Positions 1 through 7,054 of a stretch of DNA of 7,054 bases are shown here, in pieces. The number at the start of each line of letters is the position of its first letter. The stretch's first letter is position 1. The translations under genes and the position numbers were made by a program. This stretch comes from Planctomycetota bacterium (lineage in GTDB: Bacteria > Planctomycetota > Planctomycetia > Isosphaerales > Isosphaeraceae): positions 1 through 7,054 of the forward strand of contig JAJYCH010000251.1 in NCBI GenBank assembly GCA_021778575.1, given 5' to 3'. The notes under the pieces were generated by a model that made no database searches, had not been told where the DNA came from, and saw only the letters and a program-made list of their open reading frames with translations.

Positions 1-2037
1 GTCGGCTCGGCCAACCAGAAATGGGTGGTCACCTCGCGAGGCAACAACGTTTATTCGATCAAGCCTTCGTACAGTTCCAACCTGGTGCTCGCGATCGCAC
101 AAGGGGGCCGGAAGATCGGCACGCCAGCGGTCCTGGAAGTCGACAAGGGGCAGCCCTGGCAGGAATGGTCGCTCAAGAAGAATGAGAACGGGTCGTATTG
201 CCTGATCCCCAGGCATTCGCCGGCAGACGGGCTCGACCATCTCGCCGGAAACCCGGCGCCCGGAGCGAAGATCGACCTCTGGACGAACCACGCGGGCGAC
301 TCACACCTGGAATGGTTTATCAGGCCGCTGGCCGGTTCGGTCGCCCCGGTCGCCAGCGCCGGCGGGGAGTCGCCTCCCAGCACCTATGTTGCTCCGGAGA
401 TCAAGGCCGAGGCCGTGCTCAAAGGAACGATCAAAGAATATGTGTTCACGAGCAGCAAGATCTTTCCGGGCACCCTCCGCCAGGTCTCCGTTTTCATCCC
501 CGCGCAGTACGACGGTTCACGTCCGGCCTGCGTTTCGGTGAAGACCGACGGCTACATCCCTCGCGAGAAGGCCCTCCTGGAGACGTTGATCGCCACCAAG
601 GAGATGCCCGTGACCATCGGCGTGTTCGTCCGGCCGGGCGACCTGCCCGCGCCGGTCAAGGACACCATCGGGCGTCGGAACCGCTGCCTCGAATACGACG
701 GCGTGACCGACGACAACGTGCGGTTTCTGATCGATGAACTGTTACCCGACGTGGCCCGACGGTTCGATCTGAAGCTCTCCACAAGCGGCAACGATCGCTG
801 CATCTCGGGCGGAAGCAGCGGCGGGATCGCGGCGTTCACCGCGGCCTGGCACCGTCCCGACGCATTCAGCCGGGTCTATGCCAACAGTGGGAGTTTTGTC
901 GCCTTTCGCGGCGGCCATGAATTCCCCACCCTGGTCCGGAAGTTCGAGGCGAAACCGATCCGGTCGTATCTGACCACTGGAATGCGTGACATGGAAAACT
1001 GCGCGGGGGATTGGTTTCTGCTTGACCATGAGATGGACAAGGCGCTGAAGTTCTCGGGGTACGACTACTCGTTCCGGATCATCAACGGCGGCCACGTCGC
1101 GGGATATTACGACTATTTCCAGGAAGCGATGAGCTACCTCTGGAAGGGCTGGCCCGAGCCGGTCAAGGCTGGGCCAAGTGCCCCTCGGGTCCGCGATATC
1201 ATCGTTCCCGACGAGTCGTGGCAACTCGTCGTCAACGATCGGCGCGACCTCAAGGGGGCGGCCTCGAACGCTCTGGGCGAACTGTTCTTCGTGGCCGGCT
1301 CGGAAAACAAGATTCTCCGGCTCGACCTCGACGGCAAGATTCATGAATTTCTGGCCGATGCCGGCCAGGCCGACGGGCTCTCATTTGGCCCGAAAGGAGA
1401 GCTCTACACCGTTTCGAGCCAGACCGGCAAGGTGATGAGCTACGACACCTCGGGAGCCGCGACCCTGGTGGCCGACGGGCTCCAGGGTCGGCAGGTTCTC
1501 GCCACTCCCAGCGGTTCTCTCTACCTGACGGCCAACGGTGGCGATCCGGAGCGACCGGGTGAAGTCTGGCTCGTCAAGGACGGAAAGAAGACCCGCGTCG
1601 CCTCGGGCCAGAAATACGCGACGGGACTTGCCTATCGGCCCGATCAGTGGCTGCTCACGGTGGCCGACGGGCGATCGAAATGGGCCGATAGTTACCAGAT
1701 CAACGCCGATGGAACACTGGCGAATGGCGAGCGGTTCTTCTGGCTCCACGTTGACGATTGGGAGGACGATGCCGGAGCGGGTTCGGTCTGCTTTGGCCGG
1801 GAGGGACCGGTGCTGGTGGCGACCCGATCCGGTATCCAGGTCTGCGCGGACGATGGTCCGACGCAGGTGGTGCTCCCCCTGCCCGACCGGAGCCGTCCCC
1901 TTGGGGTCTGCCTGGGCGGTCGCGATCTGGACACGCTTTTCGCCGTCTGTTCCGATCGGATCTGGCGGCGGAAGGTCAAGGTTCACGCCGTTGGTGCTTC
2001 GACTCCCTGGACTTCCGTCCGGGGAACGAAACTGTAG
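1..2037 (+). CDS. Ricin-type lectin / esterase / SMP-30-gluconolactonase-like fusion protein (5' partial)
   Basis: The frame is open from the first base and ends at TAG 2035-2037, giving 678 residues here; the true start lies upstream. GTG at 25 is not the likely start because QxW-type lectin sequence (NQKW) precedes it. Residues 1-108 resemble a ricin-B lectin module with QKW (6-8), QEW (54-56) and a degenerate LEW (103-105). A Pro/Ala/Ser-rich linker follows. Residues about 140-387 are an esterase-D/enterochelin-esterase-like alpha/beta hydrolase: GGSSGG at 270-275 with likely nucleophile S272, candidate acid D330 and histidine H365 in NGGH. Residues about 400-667 form an SMP-30/gluconolactonase-like beta-propeller, with D556 in VADGRSKW at the usual metal-ligand position and a family-typical RRKVKV tail. 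Esterase-propeller pairs are known in planctomycetes and Bacteroidetes; the lectin module is the extra part. I infer export and action on esterified carbohydrate; signal peptide and substrate cannot be seen. Confidence 0.85.
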   Translation, partial: VGSANQKWVVTSRGNNVYSIKPSYSSNLVLAIAQGGRKIGTPAVLEVDKGQPWQEWSLKKNENGSYCLIPRHSPADGLDHLAGNPAPGAKIDLWTNHAGDSHLEWFIRPLAGSVAPVASAGGESPPSTYVAPEIKAEAVLKGTIKEYVFTSSKIFPGTLRQVSVFIPAQYDGSRPACVSVKTDGYIPREKALLETLIATKEMPVTIGVFVRPGDLPAPVKDTIGRRNRCLEYDGVTDDNVRFLIDELLPDVARRFDLKLSTSGNDRCISGGSSGGIAAFTAAWHRPDAFSRVYANSGSFVAFRGGHEFPTLVRKFEAKPIRSYLTTGMRDMENCAGDWFLLDHEMDKALKFSGYDYSFRIINGGHVAGYYDYFQEAMSYLWKGWPEPVKAGPSAPRVRDIIVPDESWQLVVNDRRDLKGAASNALGELFFVAGSENKILRLDLDGKIHEFLADAGQADGLSFGPKGELYTVSSQTGKVMSYDTSGAATLVADGLQGRQVLATPSGSLYLTANGGDPERPGEVWLVKDGKKTRVASGQKYATGLAYRPDQWLLTVADGRSKWADSYQINADGTLANGERFFWLHVDDWEDDAGAGSVCFGREGPVLVATRSGIQVCADDGPTQVVLPLPDRSRPLGVCLGGRDLDTLFAVCSDRIWRRKVKVHAVGASTPWTSVRGTKL

Positions 2038-2136
2038 ATCGCCGCCAAAGAGTTCGGTCTGCCGGCCGACCCGGACCTTCGCCGGATGGAACCGGGTCGT
2101 CTCGCCGGAATGGAGTATTTGTCGGACGGCGTCCAT

Positions 2137-2164
2137 TTGAGTAGAATCGATCTTTCTTTATATC
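2137..2164 (+). promoter_or_regulatory. Candidate sigma70-like promoter for the kinase gene
   Basis: TTGAGT (2137-2142) and TATATC (2159-2164) are separated by 16 bases and lie in the most AT-rich patch of the intergenic region, in otherwise GC-rich DNA. Transcription starting near 2171 would leave a leader of about 100 bases before the kinase ATG. The call rests on sequence resemblance only, and planctomycete promoters are poorly defined. Confidence 0.33.
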
Positions 2165-2179
2165 TCACAGAGGGTTGGT

Positions 2180-2212
2180 TCGCGGTGATCGGTCGGCGTG
2201 TCGCGATTTTTT
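2180..2212 (+). terminator. Terminator-like hairpin with T6 tract (terminator or leader attenuator)
   Basis: TCGCG at 2180-2184 can pair with CGCGA at 2202-2206, and three G-U pairs (2185-2187 with 2199-2201) can extend the stem, leaving an 11-base loop. Six T residues (2207-2212) follow directly, the layout of an intrinsic terminator. It lies 142 bases after the esterase-fusion stop and 55 bases before the kinase start. If the promoter at 2137-2164 is real, the hairpin sits inside the kinase leader and could attenuate it; otherwise it may end the upstream transcript. The stem is short and depends on G-U pairs, so support is weak. Confidence 0.3.
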
Positions 2213-2267
2213 CGGTGGATCGCCCGGCTCGCTCGATTGGCATGAGATTTGATGGGCGTGGATAGAC

Positions 2268-5200
2268 ATGGATGAGGCATTTGAGTCCACAGAGAATCTG
2301 GTCCCCACCACGTTCCTGACCGGTGGCGGGACGATGGGGCATCTGATTCGTTCGTTTGACTGGTCCAGGACAGCAATCGGTCCCGTCGAGTTCTGGCCTC
2401 AGAGCTTGCGATCCGCGCTGAGTATCTGCCTCAATTCAAGCTTTCCAATCGCGATCTACTGGGGTCGCGAACTGACCTTGCTCTACAATGATGACTGGAG
2501 CCCGATTCCGGGCGAGAAACATCCCTGGGCGCTCGGTCGTCCCGCGCGTGAGGCCTGGTCGGAAATCTGGGAAATCATTGACCCGCTGTTCCGCCAGGTC
2601 GTGACGACCGGAGAGGCGATCCGAAGCCGCGATCAGCTTCTCCCGATGCGTCGGCACGGCTTCACCGAGGAATGTTATTTCGACTACTCGTTCAGCCCGA
2701 TCCGCGGCGAGAGCGGCGAGGTCGCGGGCATTTTCAACGCCGTCATCGAGACAACACAACGAGTCATCGGCGAGCGCCGCTTGCGGACCTTGCGCGAGCT
2801 GGCCGGGTGGAAGACCGGTCAGTCGAGATCGGCCGAGGAAGCCTGTCGCTCCGCCGCGCTGATCCTTGCCGACAATCCGCTTGATCTACCATTCTCCCTG
2901 ATCTATCTGCTCGACGAGGACGGGTTGCGAGTGACTCTGGTCGGCCAGTCTGGTTTGAGCGAGCAATCCTGGGCCGGCCCGGCAGCGATCACGCTCGACG
3001 CTCCGGATTCCTGGTGGCCCCTTCGGCAAGTGGCCGATTCGGGGAAAGCCGTCGAGGTCGCCAACCTGCCGGAGAAGCTCGGTTCGCTTCTCCAGGCAAG
3101 CTGGCCCGAGTCGCCTCACCAGGCGGTGGTCTTGCCGATGACTCGTCCCGGTCAGGCGCAACCTGCCGGATTCGTCGTGGCGGGGATCAGCCCCCGGTTG
3201 AGCTTCGACGACGAGTACAAGGGGTTCACCGATCTCCTGGCCGGTCATCTCGCCTCGGCCGTGGCCAGCGCCCGGGCCTATGAGGAAGAACGCCGGAGAG
3301 CCGAGGCACTGGCCGAACTCGACCGGGCGAAGACCGCGTTCTTCTCGAATGTCAGCCACGAGTTCCGGACCCCCCTGACATTGATGCTCGGCCCGGTCGA
3401 AGATCTCCTCTCCGGCCCGATCGATCAGCTTCCGCCCGGTCACCGCGAGTTGTTGACCCTCGTCAATCGCAACGGTCGGCGCTTGCTCCGGCTCGTCAAT
3501 TCGCTGCTCGATTTCTCGAGGATCGAGGCCGGGCGAGTGCGCGCCGAGTACCGGGCGACCGACCTGGCCGCCTACACCGTCGACCTTGCCAGTGTCTTCC
3601 GATCGGCCTGTGATCGGGCCGGACTGACTTTGACGGTCGATTGCCCGGCAAACGATGAGCCGGTTTTCGTCGACCGCGAGATGTGGGAAAAAATCGTCCT
3701 GAACCTGCTCTCGAATGCGTTCAAATTCACCTTCAAGGGCGGGATCAGCGTCCGGACCCGCCAGAATGCGCACACCGTCGAGCTGGAAATCGAGGATACC
3801 GGCGTGGGGATCGCCGAGGAGGAACTTCCTCGACTGTTCGAGCGGTTTCATCGGATCGAGAACACGGGTGGTCGGACCCACGAAGGAAGTGGGATCGGTC
3901 TGGCGCTGATTCAAGAGTTGACCAAGCTCCACGGCGGCTCGATCAGCGCCGAGAGCGTCGTCGGCCAGGGGACAACGTTCCGGGTCACTCTCCTGCTCGG
4001 TCAAGCTCACCTGCCCGAGGACCAGATCAAAGCCGGGCCTGGTCTGATCGCGATCGGAACCGAGATCGGCTCCTACGTCGAGGAAGCTGTTCGCTGGCTC
4101 CCCGAACAGAATGGTCAAAATGGTCTCGACGACGAAAGCCGATCGGAACCCGAGCCGAGGTCGGCGCCTCCGAGCCTCTTACCTGAAGAGGTCGGAGGAA
4201 TCGACCTGCCGTTGATCCTGATCGCCGACGATAACGCCGACATGCGCGGCTATCTGACCCGGTTACTGGCCCGGGGGCATCGGGTCGAGAGTGTGGCGGA
4301 TGGACAGGAAGCCCTGACGGCGGTCCGCCAGCGACTGCCGGATCTGATTCTGACCGACGTGATGATGCCCCGGCTCGATGGTTTTGGACTGCTCCGGGAG
4401 CTTCGCGCCGACCCTCGGACGCGCGCCGTGCCGGTCATCATGCTTTCGGCCCGCGCGGGCGAGGAAAGCCGCGTCGAGGGGATGCGAGCGGGGGCCGACG
4501 ACTACCTGGTCAAGCCGTTCGCCTCGCAAGAATTGCTCGCCAGGATCGCGGCGCATCTCCAGATGGCACGAATCCGCCGGGAGGCGAATGAATCGCTCCG
4601 ACAGGGCGAGGAACGTCTCCGGATGGCTCTGGCCGCCGCCCGGATGGTCGCCTGGCAATGGGAGCCTGACACCGGCCTGCTTCACGTCTCCGACAACGCG
4701 GTCGACGTCTTCGGGCTGACCTCGGACACCGGCCTGACCGCGATTGAAGAAGGAGTCTCGCTGCTCCATCCCGATGATGTCGAGGGCTACCGCGGGACCT
4801 TCAACCGGGCCATCGAGGAGCGAGGATCTTATTTCACGAATTACCGGCTGATCCGGCCGATCGACGGAACGATCCTCCACATGGAAGAACGAGGCAACGT
4901 CGTTTGCGATGCCTCGGGCCAGGTTGTCCGGCTGGTCGGCGTCGTCATGGATATTTCCGAACGCAGGCGGTCCGAGGAACTGACCCTGCTCCGCTCCGAA
5001 CAGCTTCGGAAACTGGCGGAGGTGGCCGGCCGGATCAACGCGGCGCAAGATGTCGTCTCGGTCTGCCGGATCATCACCGAGCAGGCGCGACTCCTGATCG
5101 GCTCGCATCAATCGGTCATCGGCTATGCTCCCGATCAGAACTGGTCCGAAGCCGTTCGAGCCGTTTCTCTCTCCGACAAGTATGCCCGCTGGCGAGATTA

Positions 5201-6653
5201 CCAGGATTCCCCCGCTGATTCGGGAATTTATACCCTGGTTTGTCGCCGGAACCGACCGATCCGCCTCTCGCAGGATGAACTGGAAATCCATCCTTCTCTG
5301 TGGTTCGGTCCGGAGACCTTGAACCATCCACCGCTCAGAGGCTGGCTGGCCGCTCCCCTCGTGGCACGCGATGGACGGAACATCGGCTTGATTCAGCTCT
5401 CCGATAAATTCGAGGGAGAGTTTACCGAGGACGATGAGGCCGTACTCGTCCAACTGGCCCAGATGGCCTCCGTCGCCATCGAGAACGCTCGGCTCGTCGA
5501 GGATCTCCGGGACGCCGACCACCGTAAAAACGAGTTCCTGGCGATCCTGGCTCACGAGCTTCGGAACCCGCTGGCTCCGGTCCGCAACGGTCTCCAGATC
5601 ATGCGACTGGCCGGCGAGGACAGAGCGGTCGTCGAAGAGGCCCGATTGCTGATGGAGCGACAGGTCACCCACATGGTCCGGCTGATCGACGACCTGATGG
5701 ACGTCTCCAGGATCACCCGGAACAAGCTGGAACTCCGTCCGATGCGTGTCGAACTGGCCGAGATCGCGCGGAATGCCATCGACGCCAGCCGGACACTGAT
5801 CGAATCGGCCGGTCATCACCTGACCGTGATTCTTCCCGCGCGGGCAATCACCATTGAAGGCGATCCGACCCGGTTGGCGCAAGTCTTCTCGAACCTCCTC
5901 AATAACGCGGCCAAATACACCGAGGCGGGCGGCGAGATCGCGCTGGTCGCCGAGACCGTGCCGGGCGAGGTGATTGTGACCGTCCGGGATAACGGCGTCG
6001 GGATTCCGGCCGAGATGCTCTCGACGATCTTCGGAATGTTCACTCAGGTCGATCGCTCGCTGGAACGCTCTCAGGGAGGTCTGGGAATCGGCCTGACCCT
6101 GGTCCGTCGGCTGGTCGAGATGCACGGAGGATCGGTCGAGGCCCGGAGCCCCGGGCAGGGTCTCGGTAGTGAATTCCTGGTCCGGCTGCCGATGGTCGCG
6201 GACGACCGGGTCGCCTCCGGTGATCCCGATCCCGGGAGCGATTCAAAGGTCCGCTTGAAAGTCTTACGGATTCTCGTGGTCGATGACAACCAGGATTCGG
6301 CCCGGACTCTCGCCCGCCTGCTGAAGCTCCTCGGTCATGAGACCCGGCTCGCGAACGACGGAGGCGAGGCCGTCCTGGCAGCCGAGGCCTACCGCCCCGA
6401 GGTGATCCTGCTCGACATCGGGTTGCCGGTGATGAACGGTTACGATGTCGCGAAGACCATCAGGGCCCGCCCCTGGGGACAGACAATGTCAATCGTCGCG
6501 CTGACCGGCTGGGGACAAGCGGGAGATCGCGAGCGATCGAAGGAGGCCGGATTCGACCATCACCTGGTCAAACCGGTCGACATCACGCTCCTGGAGAAGC
6601 TCCTTCTCGACCTCCGAACCGATCCCGAGGCGACGGTGTCCGTGGTCCATTAA
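2268..6653 (+). CDS. Tandem hybrid histidine kinase, (PAS-GAF-HisKA-HATPase-REC)x2
   Basis: This is a soluble multi-sensor histidine kinase of 1461 residues with two complete hybrid-kinase units in one chain. Unit 1: PAS-like sensor (~25-165), GAF (~180-335), charged helix (~336-355), HisKA with HEFRTP and phospho-acceptor H364, HATPase with N483, D510 and GSGIG 540-544, then a receiver with D654/D655, phospho-acceptor D697 and K749. Unit 2: PAS (~781-898), GAF (~918-1073), HisKA with HELRNP and H1096, HATPase with N1213, D1241 and GLGIG 1271-1275, then a receiver with D1339/D1340, D1383 and K1435. All catalytic motifs look intact. There is no hydrophobic segment, HPt domain or DNA-binding output, so I infer a cytoplasmic phosphorelay needing a separate HPt or regulator. 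ATG 2268 is the first start after an in-frame TGA at 2250-2252. Its Shine-Dalgarno is poor. M23 (2334) is the alternative, but the GGGTMGHLIRSFDW stretch common in this sensor family favours 2268. The ligand is unknown. Confidence 0.93.
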   Translation: MDEAFESTENLVPTTFLTGGGTMGHLIRSFDWSRTAIGPVEFWPQSLRSALSICLNSSFPIAIYWGRELTLLYNDDWSPIPGEKHPWALGRPAREAWSEIWEIIDPLFRQVVTTGEAIRSRDQLLPMRRHGFTEECYFDYSFSPIRGESGEVAGIFNAVIETTQRVIGERRLRTLRELAGWKTGQSRSAEEACRSAALILADNPLDLPFSLIYLLDEDGLRVTLVGQSGLSEQSWAGPAAITLDAPDSWWPLRQVADSGKAVEVANLPEKLGSLLQASWPESPHQAVVLPMTRPGQAQPAGFVVAGISPRLSFDDEYKGFTDLLAGHLASAVASARAYEEERRRAEALAELDRAKTAFFSNVSHEFRTPLTLMLGPVEDLLSGPIDQLPPGHRELLTLVNRNGRRLLRLVNSLLDFSRIEAGRVRAEYRATDLAAYTVDLASVFRSACDRAGLTLTVDCPANDEPVFVDREMWEKIVLNLLSNAFKFTFKGGISVRTRQNAHTVELEIEDTGVGIAEEELPRLFERFHRIENTGGRTHEGSGIGLALIQELTKLHGGSISAESVVGQGTTFRVTLLLGQAHLPEDQIKAGPGLIAIGTEIGSYVEEAVRWLPEQNGQNGLDDESRSEPEPRSAPPSLLPEEVGGIDLPLILIADDNADMRGYLTRLLARGHRVESVADGQEALTAVRQRLPDLILTDVMMPRLDGFGLLRELRADPRTRAVPVIMLSARAGEESRVEGMRAGADDYLVKPFASQELLARIAAHLQMARIRREANESLRQGEERLRMALAAARMVAWQWEPDTGLLHVSDNAVDVFGLTSDTGLTAIEEGVSLLHPDDVEGYRGTFNRAIEERGSYFTNYRLIRPIDGTILHMEERGNVVCDASGQVVRLVGVVMDISERRRSEELTLLRSEQLRKLAEVAGRINAAQDVVSVCRIITEQARLLIGSHQSVIGYAPDQNWSEAVRAVSLSDKYARWRDYQDSPADSGIYTLVCRRNRPIRLSQDELEIHPSLWFGPETLNHPPLRGWLAAPLVARDGRNIGLIQLSDKFEGEFTEDDEAVLVQLAQMASVAIENARLVEDLRDADHRKNEFLAILAHELRNPLAPVRNGLQIMRLAGEDRAVVEEARLLMERQVTHMVRLIDDLMDVSRITRNKLELRPMRVELAEIARNAIDASRTLIESAGHHLTVILPARAITIEGDPTRLAQVFSNLLNNAAKYTEAGGEIALVAETVPGEVIVTVRDNGVGIPAEMLSTIFGMFTQVDRSLERSQGGLGIGLTLVRRLVEMHGGSVEARSPGQGLGSEFLVRLPMVADDRVASGDPDPGSDSKVRLKVLRILVVDDNQDSARTLARLLKLLGHETRLANDGGEAVLAAEAYRPEVILLDIGLPVMNGYDVAKTIRARPWGQTMSIVALTGWGQAGDRERSKEAGFDHHLVKPVDITLLEKLLLDLRTDPEATVSVVH

Positions 6654-6684
6654 ACGTCTCGAGCCGCCCGAGAGAACCCGCCGG

Positions 6685-7002
6685 ATGCTGTTGACCATCA
6701 CCACGACCTACCGCCCGGCAACTGAGCTCGGCTATCTCCTGCACAAACGCCCCGACCGATTCCAGAGCTACGAACTGGCCTTCGGCAAGGCCCACGTCTT
6801 CTATCCCGAAGCGACCGAGGAATCGTGCGCCGCCTGCCTGTTGCTCGAAGTTGATCCGGTCGGCATCGTCCGGGGCAAGGGTCAGGGTCATGATGACGCA
6901 GCGTCCAACTTGATGGGCCGGGCGAAAGGAATAGCCTTGCGCCGGGCAGTCCACAAGCAGGCGCCCCGATTTGCCAGCGAAAGCCGAAGGAGGCCCCGAT
7001 GA
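6685..7002 (+). pseudogene. hen1: Truncated hen1 remnant (N-terminal fragment of the 3'-terminal RNA ribose 2'-O-methyltransferase)
   Basis: The ORF encodes 105 residues. Residues 1-66 match what I know of the bacterial Hen1 N-terminal domain: MLLTITTT, then ELGYLLHKRPDRFQS, GKAHVFYPEATEE, and LLLEVDPVGIVRGKG. In intact Hen1 this is followed by a QYVNDRPYVASS-type stretch and, in the C-terminal half, a metal-dependent methyltransferase that marks repaired RNA 3' ends together with Pnkp. Here, from about 6883, the sequence becomes an Arg/Ala-rich tail without Hen1 features, and the other two forward frames do not restore them. A full gene (roughly 450-500 codons) cannot fit, because the next gene starts at 6999. 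No pnkp is visible. The ORF begins 31 bases after the kinase stop, with only a weak GAGAGAA (6670-6676) as ribosome site. I infer a decayed gene left by a deletion; an independently used N-terminal domain is less likely. Confidence 0.68.
6987..6993 (+). promoter_or_regulatory. Strong Shine-Dalgarno site of the downstream gene
   Basis: AAGGAGG lies 5 bases before the ATG at 6999 and is the best ribosome-binding site in the window. It decides the start of the following gene and lies inside the tail of the hen1-remnant ORF, so the dehydrogenase does not need translation of that ORF. Confidence 0.75.
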
Positions 7003-7054
7003 CCTACCGCGCCCCCGTCAAGGATATCCGCTTCATCCTGGACCATGTCGTCGG
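6999..7054 (+). CDS. Probable acyl-CoA dehydrogenase (3' partial, N-terminus only)
   Basis: Only the first 19 residues are in the window, MTYRAPVKDIRFILDHVVG in outline. The YRAP-(x)2-D-(x)2-F pattern at the extreme N-terminus is typical of the short N-terminal segment (AcylCoA_DH_N type) of a long acyl-CoA dehydrogenase group, FAD enzymes that oxidise acyl-CoA thioesters to enoyl-CoA. The FAD- and substrate-binding parts lie beyond the window end, so the assignment rests on this signature alone. The ATG overlaps the preceding ORF's TGA by 4 bases (ATGA, 6999-7002), which together with the AAGGAGG site fixes the start. A fatty-acid degradation role is inferred from the family. Confidence 0.6.
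   Translation, partial: MTYRAPVKDIRFILDHVV

Noticed and set aside
742..1344. Antisense open frames of 200-251 codons (742-1344, 1381-2136) opposite the esterase-propeller gene
   Set aside because: Same codon-register effect opposite a strongly supported coding region, with no recognisable motifs.
2079..2114. Imperfect direct repeat TCGCCGGATGGA / TCGCCGGAATGGA
   Set aside because: Two short copies made of GC-rich, locally common words; no flanking inverted repeats or mobile-element gene.
2038..2262. The frame of the esterase-propeller gene stays open for 75 codons after its TAG, suggesting readthrough
   Set aside because: The protein already ends where this family normally ends (shortly after the RKVKV segment), and the extension shows no domain. 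Open frames of this length are expected in GC-rich DNA.
4263..6125. Very long antisense open frame (620 codons) within the kinase gene, and a second one at 2886-4118 in the same frame
   Set aside because: Both read in exact codon register with the kinase, so they are broken only where the kinase uses TTA, CTA or TCA codons, which are rare in GC-rich genes. The products are rich in Asp, Arg, Gly and Gln and resemble no family.
6657..6673. Small hairpin TCTCG / CGAGA (7-base loop) just after the kinase stop
   Set aside because: Only five base pairs and no T-tract follows, so it does not qualify as an intrinsic terminator. It could be chance.
1..7054. Search for CRISPR arrays, tRNA or rRNA genes, insertion sequences and defence-system genes
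   Set aside because: I saw no regularly spaced repeats, tRNA-like cloverleaf, transposase or terminal inverted repeats. Hen1 is an RNA-repair component but is truncated, with no Pnkp partner in view, so a repair or defence cassette cannot be claimed.

Overview
The window is GC-rich and tightly packed, with every supportable gene on the + strand. The product types suggest a member of the Planctomycetota, perhaps an Isosphaeraceae-like lineage: an esterase fused to an SMP-30/gluconolactonase propeller that ends in an RRKVKV-type tail, a very large soluble multi-sensor hybrid histidine kinase, and an actinobacteria/planctomycete-style Hen1 fragment. This assignment is inferred from remembered family resemblance, not from a marker gene.

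Layout. (1) 1-2037: the 3' part of a gene for a ricin-type lectin + esterase + SMP-30 propeller protein, with its start outside the window. (2) 2038-2267: a 230-base intergenic leader with a candidate sigma70-type promoter (2137-2164) and, downstream of it, a terminator-like hairpin with a T6 tract (2180-2212). (3) 2268-6653: a 1461-residue tandem hybrid histidine kinase, PAS-GAF-HisKA-HATPase-REC repeated twice, with no transmembrane segment, HPt domain or DNA-binding output. (4) 6685-7002: a short ORF whose first ~66 residues are the N-terminus of the RNA-repair methyltransferase Hen1 and whose tail is unrelated; it looks like a truncated hen1 remnant. (5) 6999-7054: the first 19 codons of a probable acyl-CoA dehydrogenase, overlapping the remnant by 4 bases (ATGA) and preceded by a strong Shine-Dalgarno sequence.

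The genes do not form an obvious pathway. The lectin-esterase-propeller protein is probably exported and acts on carbohydrate esters. The kinase is a cytoplasmic phosphorelay hub whose partner proteins must lie elsewhere. The kinase, the hen1 remnant and the dehydrogenase may share a transcript because the gaps are short (31 bases, then an overlap), but no functional link is evident. I did not find a convincing undescribed system. The most unusual points are the double kinase, the three-domain lectin-esterase-propeller fusion with an apparently degraded propeller metal site, and the truncated hen1.
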